Positions 7,236 to 16,741 of a stretch of DNA of 64,000 nt are shown piece after piece. This DNA is from Chitinophaga tropicalis. Its GTDB lineage: Bacteria; Bacteroidota; Bacteroidia; Chitinophagales; Chitinophagaceae. The position numbers were made by a program, and so were the translations under genes. The notes under the pieces are model-generated. The model was not told where the DNA came from. It saw only the letters and a list, made by a program, of their open reading frames with translations, and did not search any database. The stretch covers positions 248,001 to 312,000 of the forward strand of contig NZ_WRXN01000005.1 in assembly GCF_009758205.1 (NCBI RefSeq). Direction: 5' to 3'. Numbering within the stretch: the stretch's first letter is position 1; the number at the start of each line of letters is the position of its first letter.

Positions 7236-10200
7236 AAAGTGTTACTATTCGCAGCTGCATTGCTATGCAGTACAATGTCGTTTGCACAGAACTATTGGAG
7301 GGCACACACAGATGCCGCCAGGATTATCCCCGACAAAGCTGTAGCCCGGCTTGCATTCCCCTCAGATTTCAAATTATTTGATCTGAATTTACCCCCTTTA
7401 CGGAATGAAGTATTCAGAACTGTTGGCAATGCGTCAGGACATTCAACAATTATTTCTTTGCCTAATGCAGATGGGCAAATTGAACAGTTCCAGATTATAG
7501 AAGCGTCCAACTTCGAGCCGGCATTACAGGCTAAATTCCCGGAAATCAGGGCATTTTCAGGAAAAGGTATTACTGATAAATATGCCACACTGAAGCTGAG
7601 CATTTCTCCGCAGGGAATACAGACAATGGTATTCCGTACGGGAAAGGAAACTGAATTTATTGAACCCTATTCTGCTGACCACACCGTGTACACGGTATTC
7701 AAAAAACAAGCGAAAACTTTGCCATGGAAATGCTCTACACCGGAGCAAAAGCTGGCTGCTGACATCGGTAAACAGCTGCCCAATGCCAGGTCGACAGGCG
7801 ATCTGAAAACAATGCGGCTCGCTCAATCAGTTACCGCCGAATACTCCAATTACTTCGGGGCCACAAGCGCTTCACAGGTTTCATTAGTGCTGGCGGCTGT
7901 CAATGCTACACTTACCCGTTGTAACGGTGTTTATGAAAAGGACCTTGCCCTGCATCTTAACCTGATCACGGCAACTACCAATGTATTCTACTATAATGCT
8001 TCAACAGATCCATATTCTTCAGCCAGCTCAGGCGCCGGCGGAGCATGGAACAGCGAGTTACAGAATACACTAACCTCTGTGATCGGCGCCGCAAATTATG
8101 ATATTGGCCACCTGTTCGGGGCATCCGGCGGTGGTGGTAACGCTGGTTGTATCGGTTGTATCTGTGTTGACAATTCCAAAGGAAGTGGCTTTACTTCTCC
8201 TGCTGACAATATTCCACAGGGAGATAATTTCGATATCGATTATGTAGTGCATGAAATAGGGCACCAGTTAGGTGCTAACCATACATTCTCCATGAGCAAT
8301 GAAGGCACAGGGGTAAATATGGAACCTGGTTCAGGTATCACTATTATGGGTTATGCCGGTATTACCAGCCAGGACCTTGCTCCACATTCCATCGATATTT
8401 ACCATGCCGCTTCCATTGCGCAAATCCAGGCTAATCTTACAAGTAAGACCTGCCCGGTAACAACCAGCCTGGCCGGGAATAATGCAACTCCTGTTGTCAA
8501 TGCCGGCAGCAATTATACTATTCCTATCAGCACTCCGTTTGCACTTACAGGATCGGCTACTGATGCCAATGCTGGCGATGTGCTGACCTACTGCTGGGAA
8601 CAATATAATAATGCGTCATCATCACAAACGGGCACCAGCAGTGTAGCCAGCCCAACCAAAGCTTCCGGTCCTAACTGGATATCATTTTCCCCTACCTCGT
8701 CACCTACAAGATATTTCCCCAAAATGGCGACTATCCTTGCAGGCGGGTTAGTGTCAGGTCCACTGACAGGTGGTGATGCAGGAGCCAATACGGAAGCATT
8801 GAGCTCTGTTTCAAGAACGTTACTCTTCCGGTTAACTGTAAGAGATAATGCACCTTATAGCTCTACAGCACCGGTAACTGTTGGCCAGACCAATTTTGCG
8901 GAAATGACAGTAACAGTCAGCAATACGTCAGGTCCTTTTTCAGTGACTGCTCCTAATACTGCTGTATCATGGGCGGGTAATTCGTCACAAACTATAACAT
9001 GGAATGTTGCGAATACAACATTATCACCCGTTAGTTGCGCCAATGTAAAAATATCTATCTCTACAGACGGCGGCACTACATTCAGCACATTAGTGGCAAG
9101 TACCCCTAATGACGGTAGCGAGGCTGTAACTATCCCTAATACGCCCACTACAACAGCAAGGATAAAGATAGAAGCTGTAGGAAATATTTTCTTTGATATC
9201 TCCAATACAAACTTCACTATCACATCCGGCTCATCATGTGTTTCTCCTGCAGGTCTAACTGCGTCTTCTATTACAGCAACATCGGCTACGATAGGATGGA
9301 CAGCAGTAAGCGGCGCAGTATCATATAATGTGGCTTATAAAGCTGCATCATCTGCTACCTGGATCAATGCTGCAACAGGAACTACTGCTACCTCCGTAGG
9401 CTTAACCGGCCTTATAGCAGGAACTACTTATGACTACAGGGTAAGGACCAATTGCGCCAGCGACAGCAGCTCTTATTCTGTTGCACAGTTCACAACCACA
9501 GCAAGTACTACCTGCAGCGCACCTGCTGGTTTAACCAGTTCATCTGTAACAACTACAGGAGCTACCGTTGGCTGGACAGCGGTAAGCGGCGCCCTGAGCT
9601 ATGATGTGGATTATAAGGCCAATTCGTCTGCTACGTGGATCAATGCCGCGACCGGCACTACTTCCACATCTGTCAGCTTAAGCGGTCTAACATCCACTAC
9701 ATTATATGACTGGAGGGTAAGAACAAGGTGTTCAGATGGTACAGGTACATATGCTACCGCGCAGTTCACTACTTTAACGCCGCCAACTTGTGCCAATACC
9801 TTGGATACTTCAACCAATGGAACAACTTCCGGTGCTGCCACCATTCCGTTTAATACCGATGTTACAGGTCTGATCAGCCCATCCGGCGATATTGATAACT
9901 ATAAGTTTGTGATCACTACCAGCGGTACTATTACTATTACATTAGGCACATTGCCTGGTGATTATGACCTGAAACTGCTGAACAGCGCAGGTACGCAGCT
10001 CGCTATTTCACAGGCAGGCAGCACTACCAGTGAAACTATCACCAGAACCATGAGCCCGGGTACTTATTATGCACAGGTATACGGTTACAATGGAGCCAAC
10101 AGCGCTACTTCATGCTATACATTAAGGGTACAACTGGGTACTGCCAGCCGCGTAACAGATCCTGTTACCACCGGGCAAAAAGTAGTTATCTTCCCGAACC

Positions 10201-10412
10201 CGGCCAATAATATTGTGAACATTAATCTTCCAGGTCTGAAAGGAAAATCAGAGGTAAGCATGTTTGATGGCAACGGCCGCGTGGTATTGCGCCGTGAAGT
10301 GAGCACAGCCAGCACACAGCTTGATATTTCTGCATTACCTGCCGGTGTTTATATAATAAGAGTTAAGAATGGAGTAAAAGAAGTGAATATGACGAAGATC
10401 ATTAAGCAATAA
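7230..10412 (+). CDS. Secreted reprolysin-like metalloprotease with T9SS sorting domain
   Basis: A 1060-residue extracellular zinc protease. Residues 1-20 are a signal peptide ending FAQ, followed by a propeptide. The catalytic domain (about 205-415) has the zinc site HEIGHQLGANH at residues 341-351 and a Met-turn around M373 (TIMGYA), which places it among metzincins of the M12B/reprolysin type. Further on are a cadherin/Ig-like linker region, two fibronectin type III repeats (about 668-760 and 761-850), a PPC-type beta-sandwich (about 855-970), and a C-terminal T9SS sorting domain from about 985 (VVIFPNPANN to the end). The type IX system exports such proteins and anchors or releases them at the surface. 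It is followed by a strong terminator, so it is monocistronic. Its leader is a triplicated 64-bp repeat. Confidence 0.92.
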   Translation: MRKVLLFAAALLCSTMSFAQNYWRAHTDAARIIPDKAVARLAFPSDFKLFDLNLPPLRNEVFRTVGNASGHSTIISLPNADGQIEQFQIIEASNFEPALQAKFPEIRAFSGKGITDKYATLKLSISPQGIQTMVFRTGKETEFIEPYSADHTVYTVFKKQAKTLPWKCSTPEQKLAADIGKQLPNARSTGDLKTMRLAQSVTAEYSNYFGATSASQVSLVLAAVNATLTRCNGVYEKDLALHLNLITATTNVFYYNASTDPYSSASSGAGGAWNSELQNTLTSVIGAANYDIGHLFGASGGGGNAGCIGCICVDNSKGSGFTSPADNIPQGDNFDIDYVVHEIGHQLGANHTFSMSNEGTGVNMEPGSGITIMGYAGITSQDLAPHSIDIYHAASIAQIQANLTSKTCPVTTSLAGNNATPVVNAGSNYTIPISTPFALTGSATDANAGDVLTYCWEQYNNASSSQTGTSSVASPTKASGPNWISFSPTSSPTRYFPKMATILAGGLVSGPLTGGDAGANTEALSSVSRTLLFRLTVRDNAPYSSTAPVTVGQTNFAEMTVTVSNTSGPFSVTAPNTAVSWAGNSSQTITWNVANTTLSPVSCANVKISISTDGGTTFSTLVASTPNDGSEAVTIPNTPTTTARIKIEAVGNIFFDISNTNFTITSGSSCVSPAGLTASSITATSATIGWTAVSGAVSYNVAYKAASSATWINAATGTTATSVGLTGLIAGTTYDYRVRTNCASDSSSYSVAQFTTTASTTCSAPAGLTSSSVTTTGATVGWTAVSGALSYDVDYKANSSATWINAATGTTSTSVSLSGLTSTTLYDWRVRTRCSDGTGTYATAQFTTLTPPTCANTLDTSTNGTTSGAATIPFNTDVTGLISPSGDIDNYKFVITTSGTITITLGTLPGDYDLKLLNSAGTQLAISQAGSTTSETITRTMSPGTYYAQVYGYNGANSATSCYTLRVQLGTASRVTDPVTTGQKVVIFPNPANNIVNINLPGLKGKSEVSMFDGNGRVVLRREVSTASTQLDISALPAGVYIIRVKNGVKEVNMTKIIKQ

Positions 10413-10433
10413 GATAAATACAGAACTCAATAC

Positions 10434-10470
10434 AGAAAAGCCAGTGTCTTTCGGGGCACTGGCTTTTCTT
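10434..10470 (+). terminator. Intrinsic terminator after the metalloprotease
   Basis: A 13-bp perfect stem (AGAAAAGCCAGTG at 10434-10446 with CACTGGCTTTTCT at 10457-10469) around a ten-base loop, with the T-rich tract inside the descending arm. Confidence 0.85.
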
Positions 10471-10482
10471 ATTAGATATTTC

Positions 10483-10490
10483 TATATTCG
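10483..10490 (+). promoter_or_regulatory. Possible -7 box variant (TATATTCG)
   Basis: TATATTCG matches TAnnTTTG except for one position and lies 33 bases before the next start codon. The same octamer occurs at 20767-20774 ahead of the tyrosinase cluster. No clear -33 box is seen. Confidence 0.25.
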
Positions 10491-10523
10491 GGCATAAAAC
10501 ACTCAATAAATCATTACAGGGTT

Positions 10524-10997
10524 ATGCAGGTTATTAAAAGAATAAAAGCGGATTATCAGTCTATCCTCAGGGCGAAAATTCATGTTTTTCTTCGTAAAAG
10601 TTTATGGCTATATCTCTTAAGTATGTTTGCCATAGCTTCAGTTTTACCGTTGCCAACACTGAGCATTCCTGTTTCTGCTATTATTTACTTTGCAATTTTC
10701 CTGGTGGTAATATTAGTACCAGTTTACCATCTAAGCACAGTACGCTTAGTCCAATCATTAAACTTTGATGCGGACGTTGAGTTTGATGAGAATCAAATTA
10801 TAATAAGGCACAGAAACAAGGACCTTATTGAGACGAAAGACTGGCAATGGATCTTACAGATCAGTTTTACAGGATCAGCTGTCGTATTAACGGTAAGGCA
10901 ACCGCGAACTTTTCTGATCTTCCTTAATAAAAATAACCTGACGGAGAGGGAGCTGCATTTCTTTAATCACATGTGCACGACCAGATATCTGAAGTAA
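10524..10997 (+). CDS. YcxB-like membrane protein
   Basis: A 157-residue protein with two adjacent membrane helices (about 31-50 and 53-75) and a C-terminal soluble domain. The tail (VEFDENQIIIRHRNKDLIETKDWQWI, then FLIFLNKNNLTERELHFF) resembles the YcxB-like domain, a small beta domain of unknown role found at the end of two-helix membrane proteins. It is a single gene between the protease terminator and a long bidirectional hairpin. The family has no known function. Confidence 0.65.
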   Translation: MQVIKRIKADYQSILRAKIHVFLRKSLWLYLLSMFAIASVLPLPTLSIPVSAIIYFAIFLVVILVPVYHLSTVRLVQSLNFDADVEFDENQIIIRHRNKDLIETKDWQWILQISFTGSAVVLTVRQPRTFLIFLNKNNLTERELHFFNHMCTTRYLK

Positions 10998-11012
10998 ACG
11001 ATATAGTGACAA

Positions 11013-11055
11013 TATCATTTGGATTACGGGGAGTGGCCCCGCAATCCAAATGATA
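11013..11055. terminator. Long bidirectional terminator-like hairpin
   Basis: A 19-bp stem with one mismatch (TATCATTTGGATTACGGGG with its near-complement ending AATCCAAATGATA) around the loop AGTGG, centred between the convergent YcxB-like and lipoprotein genes. The length of the stem is unusual; a T-run is poor on both sides. Confidence 0.7.
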
Positions 11056-11062
11056 AAGGTTA

Positions 11063-11986
11063 TTATCTCTTCCTGCGGATCTTCAATACATAAACAGCAG
11101 TCGTTCCACCGTCCGGATAATCAAGGTCTTTAGAAAGAGCCGCTGCATGTCTTATCTGAGGCTTTATATCAATCAGCATACGGCCTACACCGGCATAAGT
11201 AGCTGCTCCGCCAGGACATCCAACTACCCATGTAGAATCTATGAATATAGGTGTGGCTCCGATACCACTGGAAACGTAACTTGCAGCGCTATCTCTTACT
11301 ATTTCCAGGCTTGCCCGCTGCAGTAGCTCTGTTTTTATGCCAAGTGCATAAGCCGTGATGGAAGAAGGAGCATCGTATATATGATCTTTGCTACCTGCAA
11401 ACCATGCGCTTCCTGAAGGATATGAATGCACCAGGAGGTTCCCTGCTGAATTAACCTTTGCTCCTCCCCCAATCAGCGTATAGAAGTTTGTAACACTTGC
11501 AAAAGTATCCGGATGAGGAGCAACTCTTGAAGTAGTTGAAAAAAGCAACATGTAAGAAGTAAGCTGTTCTTTAGTAAAGCCTGTCACCTTCAGTCCGATT
11601 GCATACGCAAACAAAGTATGTTCACGGGGCCTGATGTGATATGTAGACGCTGCATGCCAGGTGGTGAAGTCTGCATCCGGGTAGGAAGCAGTTAAAAATG
11701 CATTAGAGCTGTCTACCAGCGGAGTGGCGCCCGCACCACCGCCAATTAATGCATACCCATCCGGTACTTTGATATCCAGTTTAGGCTGAGTGCCTGTCTG
11801 GATAGCATCAACAATTGCTATCTGTACGGTTCCCGACCAGTCGGTCCCGTATTCAACACTTGCCAGTATCGGGCTTTCTGATTTCAGTACCGGGGTTAAT
11901 TTTTTGTCCTGAGCAGCTTGCTCTTTTTTGCAGGCAGTCATGCAAATGAGCAATGCAGCCCATAAAAGGCTCATTGACTTTGACAT
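11063..11986 (-). CDS. Secreted lipoprotein of unknown function
   Basis: A 307-residue lipoprotein: the signal sequence ends in LLICMTACKK, with the lipidated cysteine at C19. The mature part has internally similar segments with the pattern IGGGA followed by a Ser-Asn or SYP phrase (YALIGGGAGATPLV, FYTLIGGGAKVNS, SSGIGATPIF), suggesting three repeats of a beta-rich unit, each followed by a segment naming YAIGLK or YALGIK. I do not recognise the family. The gene is alone, between a convergent neighbour and a non-coding gap of about 150 bases. Confidence 0.7.
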   Translation of the reverse strand: MSKSMSLLWAALLICMTACKKEQAAQDKKLTPVLKSESPILASVEYGTDWSGTVQIAIVDAIQTGTQPKLDIKVPDGYALIGGGAGATPLVDSSNAFLTASYPDADFTTWHAASTYHIRPREHTLFAYAIGLKVTGFTKEQLTSYMLLFSTTSRVAPHPDTFASVTNFYTLIGGGAKVNSAGNLLVHSYPSGSAWFAGSKDHIYDAPSSITAYALGIKTELLQRASLEIVRDSAASYVSSGIGATPIFIDSTWVVGCPGGAATYAGVGRMLIDIKPQIRHAAALSKDLDYPDGGTTAVYVLKIRRKR

Positions 11987-12134
11987 AGGGTATTAATTTA
12001 ATTGATTAGGGAATGGGGATTTAATACATGAATAAGTTGATATTCCTGTAATAGAAATTGGTTGTCGCTAACAATTTACTTACTCTCTCTCAGAAAAAGT
12101 AAAACTATTATTTGTCTTAAATAGTGAATGAGGA

Positions 12135-13004
12135 TCAATCAATACCTACTTTGCCAAATTTTATTTCTGATATAATTGTCCCTGCAAAAATGAGTAAACC
12201 GCCCAGTACCAGACGCTGGGTAAGCAATTCGTTTAATATGAAGAATGAGGCTATTGCTGCAAAGATGGGCTCGAATAAATAGATGATAGCTACTTTTTCA
12301 GCTGATATATATTTTTGTGAAATGTTCGACACTGTGTACATGTACGCAGTGGAAAATAAAGCACAGTAAAGAATTCCGGGCCAGAAGCCATCCGTATGGG
12401 GTAACCAGGTTGCACTGCTGTCTGTTACTGCAAGACAAAGCATAATCAGTGTACAGGTCAGGAACATGGGAACTATGGTTGGTACTATATTGCCGGATGT
12501 CGAATACTTCTCCACCTGGATCAGATAAACAGCAAAAGCAAATGCACCAATGATGGTATAAAGATCCCCGATGCCGATTAAAAAGTGATCTTTAATAGAA
12601 ATAATGAACAATCCTGCCAGAGCTATTATCGCTGCAAGCCAGATCTTCAGGTCAACAGAAGATCTGTAAACGAGCAATTTCAGGATTGGAATGAGCACCA
12701 CAGACATACCTGCAATAAAGGCACATTGTGAGGCAGAGGTATGCTTCAGGCCCAATGTCTGCAAATAGATCCCGGCTGTAAGAGGTACTGCCAGGAACAT
12801 TCCCCGGATAAGACCTTCCTTGTTTATCCCTTTTAACTGCCGGAATAAAACTACAGATAATACAAGGGTTGCAAGCAGAAACCGGTAAAGTAAAAAAATG
12901 GACTGAGACACACCGCTCACAGCCATCTTGGTGACAGGAAAAGAAATTCCCCAAAAGGCCGTACCGATTATAAGCAAAGCTATATAAATATATTTCCTGT
13001 TCAT
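12135..13004 (-). CDS. DMT superfamily transporter (EamA type)
   Basis: A 289-residue inner-membrane transporter with about ten helices in two EamA repeats (residues 5-135 and 148-280). The opening IIGTAFWGISFPVTKMA and the phrase YRFLLATLVL are typical of the 10-helix drug/metabolite exporters. Such proteins export amino acids or metabolites. It lies 46 bases downstream of a GNAT acetyltransferase gene, and that pair is divergent from a LysR regulator, a common layout for an exporter plus modifying enzyme under LysR control (inference). Confidence 0.88.
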   Translation of the reverse strand: MNRKYIYIALLIIGTAFWGISFPVTKMAVSGVSQSIFLLYRFLLATLVLSVVLFRQLKGINKEGLIRGMFLAVPLTAGIYLQTLGLKHTSASQCAFIAGMSVVLIPILKLLVYRSSVDLKIWLAAIIALAGLFIISIKDHFLIGIGDLYTIIGAFAFAVYLIQVEKYSTSGNIVPTIVPMFLTCTLIMLCLAVTDSSATWLPHTDGFWPGILYCALFSTAYMYTVSNISQKYISAEKVAIIYLFEPIFAAIASFFILNELLTQRLVLGGLLIFAGTIISEIKFGKVGID

Positions 13005-13050
13005 TTTTCAAATCTGCATCAGATCAGCATATCTGTATTCGTTCAAATAT

Positions 13051-13572
13051 CTATTTCAAACTCTTCTTCATCATGATGTCTGTCTGTTCGTCATCTCCTA
13101 ATATGAAAACATGTTTATCAAACGGCACAAACCCATTCTTTTCATAGAAGCGGATGGCTTTTGTATTATGCTCCCAGACGCCCAGCCAAACATAATCGAA
13201 TTTCCTTTCATATGCAATCTGAATAGCCCATTCGTAAAGAAGCTGACCTACTTTCCTGCCATGATATTCCTGTACTACGTAGATGCGTTCAATTTCCAGT
13301 GCGTTGCTGTCCTGTATTTCGGTCTGCGCTGCGCCGGTATTTATCTTCAGATATCCGATTACCCGGCCTTCCAGCTGAGCAAAATAAAACACTGAGCCGT
13401 CGGTATTGATCTCATCAGTAAGTTTCTGCCGGGAGAAGCCATCTTCCAGGTATCGGGTCATATTCTGCTCACTATTATGCGGTGCAAATGTCTCAATGAA
13501 CGTTTGCTTTCCTATTGTTTGCAGTACATCTATGTCTGTTAGTGTTACCCTGGATATGCTTACTTTTTCCAT
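13051..13572 (-). CDS. GNAT family N-acetyltransferase
   Basis: A 173-residue cytoplasmic acyl-CoA transferase. The acetyl-CoA site is in RIYVVQEYHGRKVGQLLYEWA, where the usual Q/RxxGxG/A loop reads YHGRKVGQ; the following strand is VWLGVWEHNTKAIRFYEKNGF, a strong GNAT motif B. The N-terminal phrase IGKQTFIETFAPHN is typical of diamine or small-amine acetyltransferase-like proteins. The substrate is unknown. It is first in a two-gene operon with a DMT exporter and divergent from a LysR gene whose candidate operators lie between them. Confidence 0.88.
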   Translation of the reverse strand: MEKVSISRVTLTDIDVLQTIGKQTFIETFAPHNSEQNMTRYLEDGFSRQKLTDEINTDGSVFYFAQLEGRVIGYLKINTGAAQTEIQDSNALEIERIYVVQEYHGRKVGQLLYEWAIQIAYERKFDYVWLGVWEHNTKAIRFYEKNGFVPFDKHVFILGDDEQTDIMMKKSLK

Positions 13573-13613
13573 AATGGTCTATATAATTGTTCTGACTACA
13601 AAATTAGGAAGTC

Positions 13614-13662
13614 ATTTGATGTCAAAAAATGCTAAATTCGATCCAAATGATGCCAAAAAAGC
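13614..13662. promoter_or_regulatory. Candidate LysR operator region in the divergent GNAT/LysR spacer
   Basis: Two direct repeats, TGATGTCAAAAAATGC at 13617-13632 and TGATGCCAAAAAAGC at 13648-13662, lie 31 bases apart (about three helix turns). An inverted pair, CATTTGAT at 13614 and ATCCAAATG at 13641-13649, overlaps them. The position, between a LysR gene and the divergent GNAT start, suits a LysR binding region. Confidence 0.4.
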
Positions 13663-13675
13663 ATCAATCCATAGT

Positions 13676-14536
13676 ATGACAACACAGCAGATCGACTATT
13701 TTTTGCAATTGTCTGAAGAACTTCATTACTGGAGGACTTCTTACAAGGTGAATACTACACAGTCTGTCCTGAGCCGTCAGATAAAGGCATTGGAAGATGA
13801 GTTACAGGTACAGCTCTTTATACGTACCAACAGGAAAGTGGAGTTGACCCCGGCAGGCAAATTTCTTCAGCAGCAATGGAAACCATTGATTGAACAAATA
13901 AATGCAGCTGCACTATATGCACGAAAAATTCACCAGGGAGAAGGAGGCAGTATCGTTATTAATCATCCCGGCTCCATTAGTTATGATATCCTGCCAGCCC
14001 TGCTTAGCCGGGTATCATCAATATTTCCTGACGTAAAGGTTGAGTTGGTACAGGTAAAGCATACCCGGGAAATAGAGATGCTAAAAGCGTATGAACTGGA
14101 CTTATGTTATAGCAGGCATCTTCATGAGGATGATTTCCTCACCTGGAAGCTCATACGGCAGGATAGTCTTGCCCTTGTGGTCCCTGAACAGCATCCTATT
14201 GTCAAAGAGTCCCACATCACATCAAAAGCCCTTCAGAATGAGCGCTTCATCTTATCTACATTAACATATGGAGAGACTTTCCAGATGAGGATAGATCAGA
14301 TCTTCTCCAGGTATGATATTAAGCCCAATATCCGTTTCGAGTCAGATTTTGGTTCTGTGATATTGAGCCTGGTAGAGAAAAACCTTGGAATATCTATCGT
14401 CCCTTTTTCTTACTCTTACGCAAACCATCCTGGCATCCGCTTTATAAAATTGCCTTTTGAAGTTCCATTATATATACACTGGCGAAAAGATGAAGAAAAT
14501 GCAGTAATTAAGAATATTTTAAATCTTATAACATAA
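13676..14536 (+). CDS. LysR family transcriptional regulator
   Basis: A 286-residue regulator. The N-terminal winged helix (residues 1-60) reads TTQQIDYFLQLSEELHYW, then NTTQSVLSRQIKALEDELQV and RTNRKVELTPAGKF, the usual LysR layout. The effector domain is residues 85-286. An in-frame open stretch reaches back to 13406, but I chose the ATG at 13676 because homology begins there and the earlier part runs through the opposite GNAT gene and the repeats that look like operators. It probably controls the divergent GNAT-exporter pair (inference). Confidence 0.88.
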   Translation: MTTQQIDYFLQLSEELHYWRTSYKVNTTQSVLSRQIKALEDELQVQLFIRTNRKVELTPAGKFLQQQWKPLIEQINAAALYARKIHQGEGGSIVINHPGSISYDILPALLSRVSSIFPDVKVELVQVKHTREIEMLKAYELDLCYSRHLHEDDFLTWKLIRQDSLALVVPEQHPIVKESHITSKALQNERFILSTLTYGETFQMRIDQIFSRYDIKPNIRFESDFGSVILSLVEKNLGISIVPFSYSYANHPGIRFIKLPFEVPLYIHWRKDEENAVIKNILNLIT

Positions 14537-14623
14537 ATATCGTTTTAATTGTATATTTAGCCCCTGATAAACCTCAATGAAACCCGGGACAAGATATATT
14601 CTGATAAACAATACAATCAAACA

Positions 14624-15019
14624 ATGAAAATCTGGAAAGAACAACCCGCCAACCAGGAAGTTGAAGCAGTAATCGCTGAATATTTTCAACTGTTGCAAAA
14701 TGGAAAATTAGATGAAGCTACTGAATTGATAAGTAGTGAGTATGATGATTGGTTAGATAGTCTTTTTGTAGTTTGGCAAGACCATTACCTTATTCATGAA
14801 ATACCAAAGGATTCATCCTTTGACGGAAAGGAGTGGTTGAATGATCTGTCCTGGTTAAAAGATCTGACTATTAAACCGGAAATGGAATGGATCAACGACA
14901 AATATGTATGGGCCGATTTCATTTACCGGGATGAACCGTCCGGCTATGTTGGTGAGTTTTGCGTTAAGCAAATTGACGAAGGGTATACTGTGAAGCGTGT
15001 GATCTTTAAAATGGCATAG
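14624..15019 (+). CDS. Small soluble protein of unknown function
   Basis: A 131-residue acidic, tryptophan-rich protein with no signal peptide or membrane segment. The first helix (EAVIAEYFQLLQNGKLDEA) and the later strands (YVWADFIYRD, GYVGEFCVKQ, YTVKRVIFKM) suggest a cystatin/NTF2-like fold, in which a short helix precedes a curved sheet, but I cannot name a family. It is alone and followed by a good terminator. Confidence 0.65.
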   Translation: MKIWKEQPANQEVEAVIAEYFQLLQNGKLDEATELISSEYDDWLDSLFVVWQDHYLIHEIPKDSSFDGKEWLNDLSWLKDLTIKPEMEWINDKYVWADFIYRDEPSGYVGEFCVKQIDEGYTVKRVIFKMA

Positions 15020-15025
15020 TTATTT

Positions 15026-15061
15026 AAAAGGCTGCATCAGGATATTTGATGCAGCCTTTTT
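15026..15061. terminator. Bidirectional intrinsic terminator
   Basis: A 14-bp stem (AAAAGGCTGCATCA at 15026-15039 and TGATGCAGCCTTTT at 15047-15060) with a T-run on the plus strand and an A-run at its base that gives a T-run on the minus strand. It lies between two convergent genes. Confidence 0.85.
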
Positions 15062-15100
15062 GTATCAGTACACTATCTATTATTCTTACAATCCTTTTTC

Positions 15101-16741
15101 TCATCTAACTACCTTCTCGCATTTATACAAATAAAATAATCGCTGTACCGCCTCTGCTGTCTGTACAACGCTGTTTCCATATTGCCATGCCACCACAGTG
15201 ACCTTTACAGGAAACCTGGCTCGGGGAGGAACAGGTGTGAACTCAAGATATCCCTCTTTTATATAAGCAGGGCCCGATTGTATATAATAATACACCGGCA
15301 ACCCCTTATCAGACCTTGCCTGCAGCTTTATTCTTTTAATGCCTGCCTTCTTATCACCTATAGGAGGAAAAGTTATCTGCTGTGGCTCTCCCTTTGTATT
15401 GCGTGCCGGCACTATCATTTCTGCCTGTTGCACAGCAGGTTTAAATGCAGTATCCCCAGGATGTGTAGCAACAAAACACAGGCTGTACTCTTTAGGATGA
15501 GGCGCTTCCCCATTTCGCAGATCAAGGCGGAATGTAGTGTCATTGATCTTTTTGAACGGGCCTGTTACCCGGTTTATAGCGATAGGACCACCTTTTTCAG
15601 CATGGCTTAAAGAACTGCCTGGCGGCAGGCCGGTCCACATAGGAGGACGTTCACTTTCTCCCGGTACCGTATCAAGAAATGTACCTTTCAGCATAAAGGA
15701 GACGCCATCATTAAGCGGATGAAAAGGTATATGCACCTGCAAATGGGTATTACGCTGGCGGATAACAGCTCCATCCTGCATATACCCCAATAACTGCGGC
15801 TGTTTCTTTCCTTCCTGCTGCTGGTATCTTTCCGTTGCTCTTACCATTTCCTCATCAAAGAACCAGAATGCCTGGGTAGTGTCTCCTCTATAACTGCCAA
15901 CGGGGGCCGGCCTGGTATGTGGCGCTTCATCCGCCCGCCATTTCTCCATCAGCCAGCCTGTTCTGACAGGATCAATGGCTTTTAAAACAGTACCGGCAGT
16001 AAAGTTCTCCGGCAGCCGGTATTGGGCAGCTTTTTTTATGTAATAAGCGATATAAGCTATCTTCTTATCAGTAGCAGCAAAATGTCCTTCTCCCGGGCAT
16101 GCCAGCATGCTAAGAGGCATCAGGGGATGTTCTTTCCGCTCTTTCAATCCTTCTGCACTCCAGGTATCAGCTGCTTCATATTCGCCCATCGTTTCCAGGC
16201 AGGGCACATAATCAATGTTACGGCCTTCCCATATATCAGGCGCAAATTGTGGATGACGGAACCAGGGCCATTGTCCGCTTACGGATATAGCACATAAAGT
16301 ACGGCCGGGATTCCACGCTGTATAATAATAAGGCCAGCTGGCAGCGGCTGAATGTCCGACAGTAACAAAAGGCACATATTTCAACTCACTATACCCTGAT
16401 GAATCAGCCAGGGCTGACATGAATGAATCCAGCACCTGGCCTGCACCTTCATTAAAACGGAAGAAATGATCGAAGGAAGGTGCAACCCAGACAATAGCGA
16501 AAGAAAGCTTTTCCATTTCTTTGCGGAAATGTGCATTCTCAATAATGCTTATCTCTTCCATATTATGCTGTGCCAGTATTACTGCCTTTACTTTCCGTAC
16601 CGTTTCAGGGATCCAGAGATAAGCTGTAGATCCATCTTTCCTGGCACCTTTTACCGGGACAGACCATTGCCATACCTGCGCCTGTACGTTTATGCCAACC
16701 AGTAAAAACACCAGGAAGGCAAAAGCGGGCCTCTTCTTCAT
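15101..16741 (-). CDS. Secreted alpha/beta-hydrolase-like protein of a polysaccharide cluster
   Basis: A 546-residue exported protein with a signal peptide of about 21 residues (ending VQAQ). The first half is an alpha/beta-hydrolase-like domain: AVILAQHNMEE resembles an oxyanion strand and VTVGHSAAASW holds a nucleophile elbow with S131; a candidate His is in CPGEGHFAAT. The second half (about 330-546) is beta-rich and may bind sugar. It starts with an ATGA overlap with the GH43 gene, so the two are co-translated. Working beside a heparinase-like lyase and a GH43 enzyme, it may be a carbohydrate esterase (inference); the family is not one I can name. Confidence 0.75.
   Translation of the reverse strand: MKKRPAFAFLVFLLVGINVQAQVWQWSVPVKGARKDGSTAYLWIPETVRKVKAVILAQHNMEEISIIENAHFRKEMEKLSFAIVWVAPSFDHFFRFNEGAGQVLDSFMSALADSSGYSELKYVPFVTVGHSAAASWPYYYTAWNPGRTLCAISVSGQWPWFRHPQFAPDIWEGRNIDYVPCLETMGEYEAADTWSAEGLKERKEHPLMPLSMLACPGEGHFAATDKKIAYIAYYIKKAAQYRLPENFTAGTVLKAIDPVRTGWLMEKWRADEAPHTRPAPVGSYRGDTTQAFWFFDEEMVRATERYQQQEGKKQPQLLGYMQDGAVIRQRNTHLQVHIPFHPLNDGVSFMLKGTFLDTVPGESERPPMWTGLPPGSSLSHAEKGGPIAINRVTGPFKKINDTTFRLDLRNGEAPHPKEYSLCFVATHPGDTAFKPAVQQAEMIVPARNTKGEPQQITFPPIGDKKAGIKRIKLQARSDKGLPVYYYIQSGPAYIKEGYLEFTPVPPRARFPVKVTVVAWQYGNSVVQTAEAVQRLFYLYKCEKVVR

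Noticed and set aside
9235-9780. Similar DNA blocks inside the metalloprotease as a mobile or recent duplication
   Set aside because: They are the two fibronectin type III domains in one frame; domain homology explains the likeness.
13406-13675. Long N-terminal extension of the LysR protein
   Set aside because: It is antisense to the GNAT gene and contains the likely operators; LysR homology starts at 13676.
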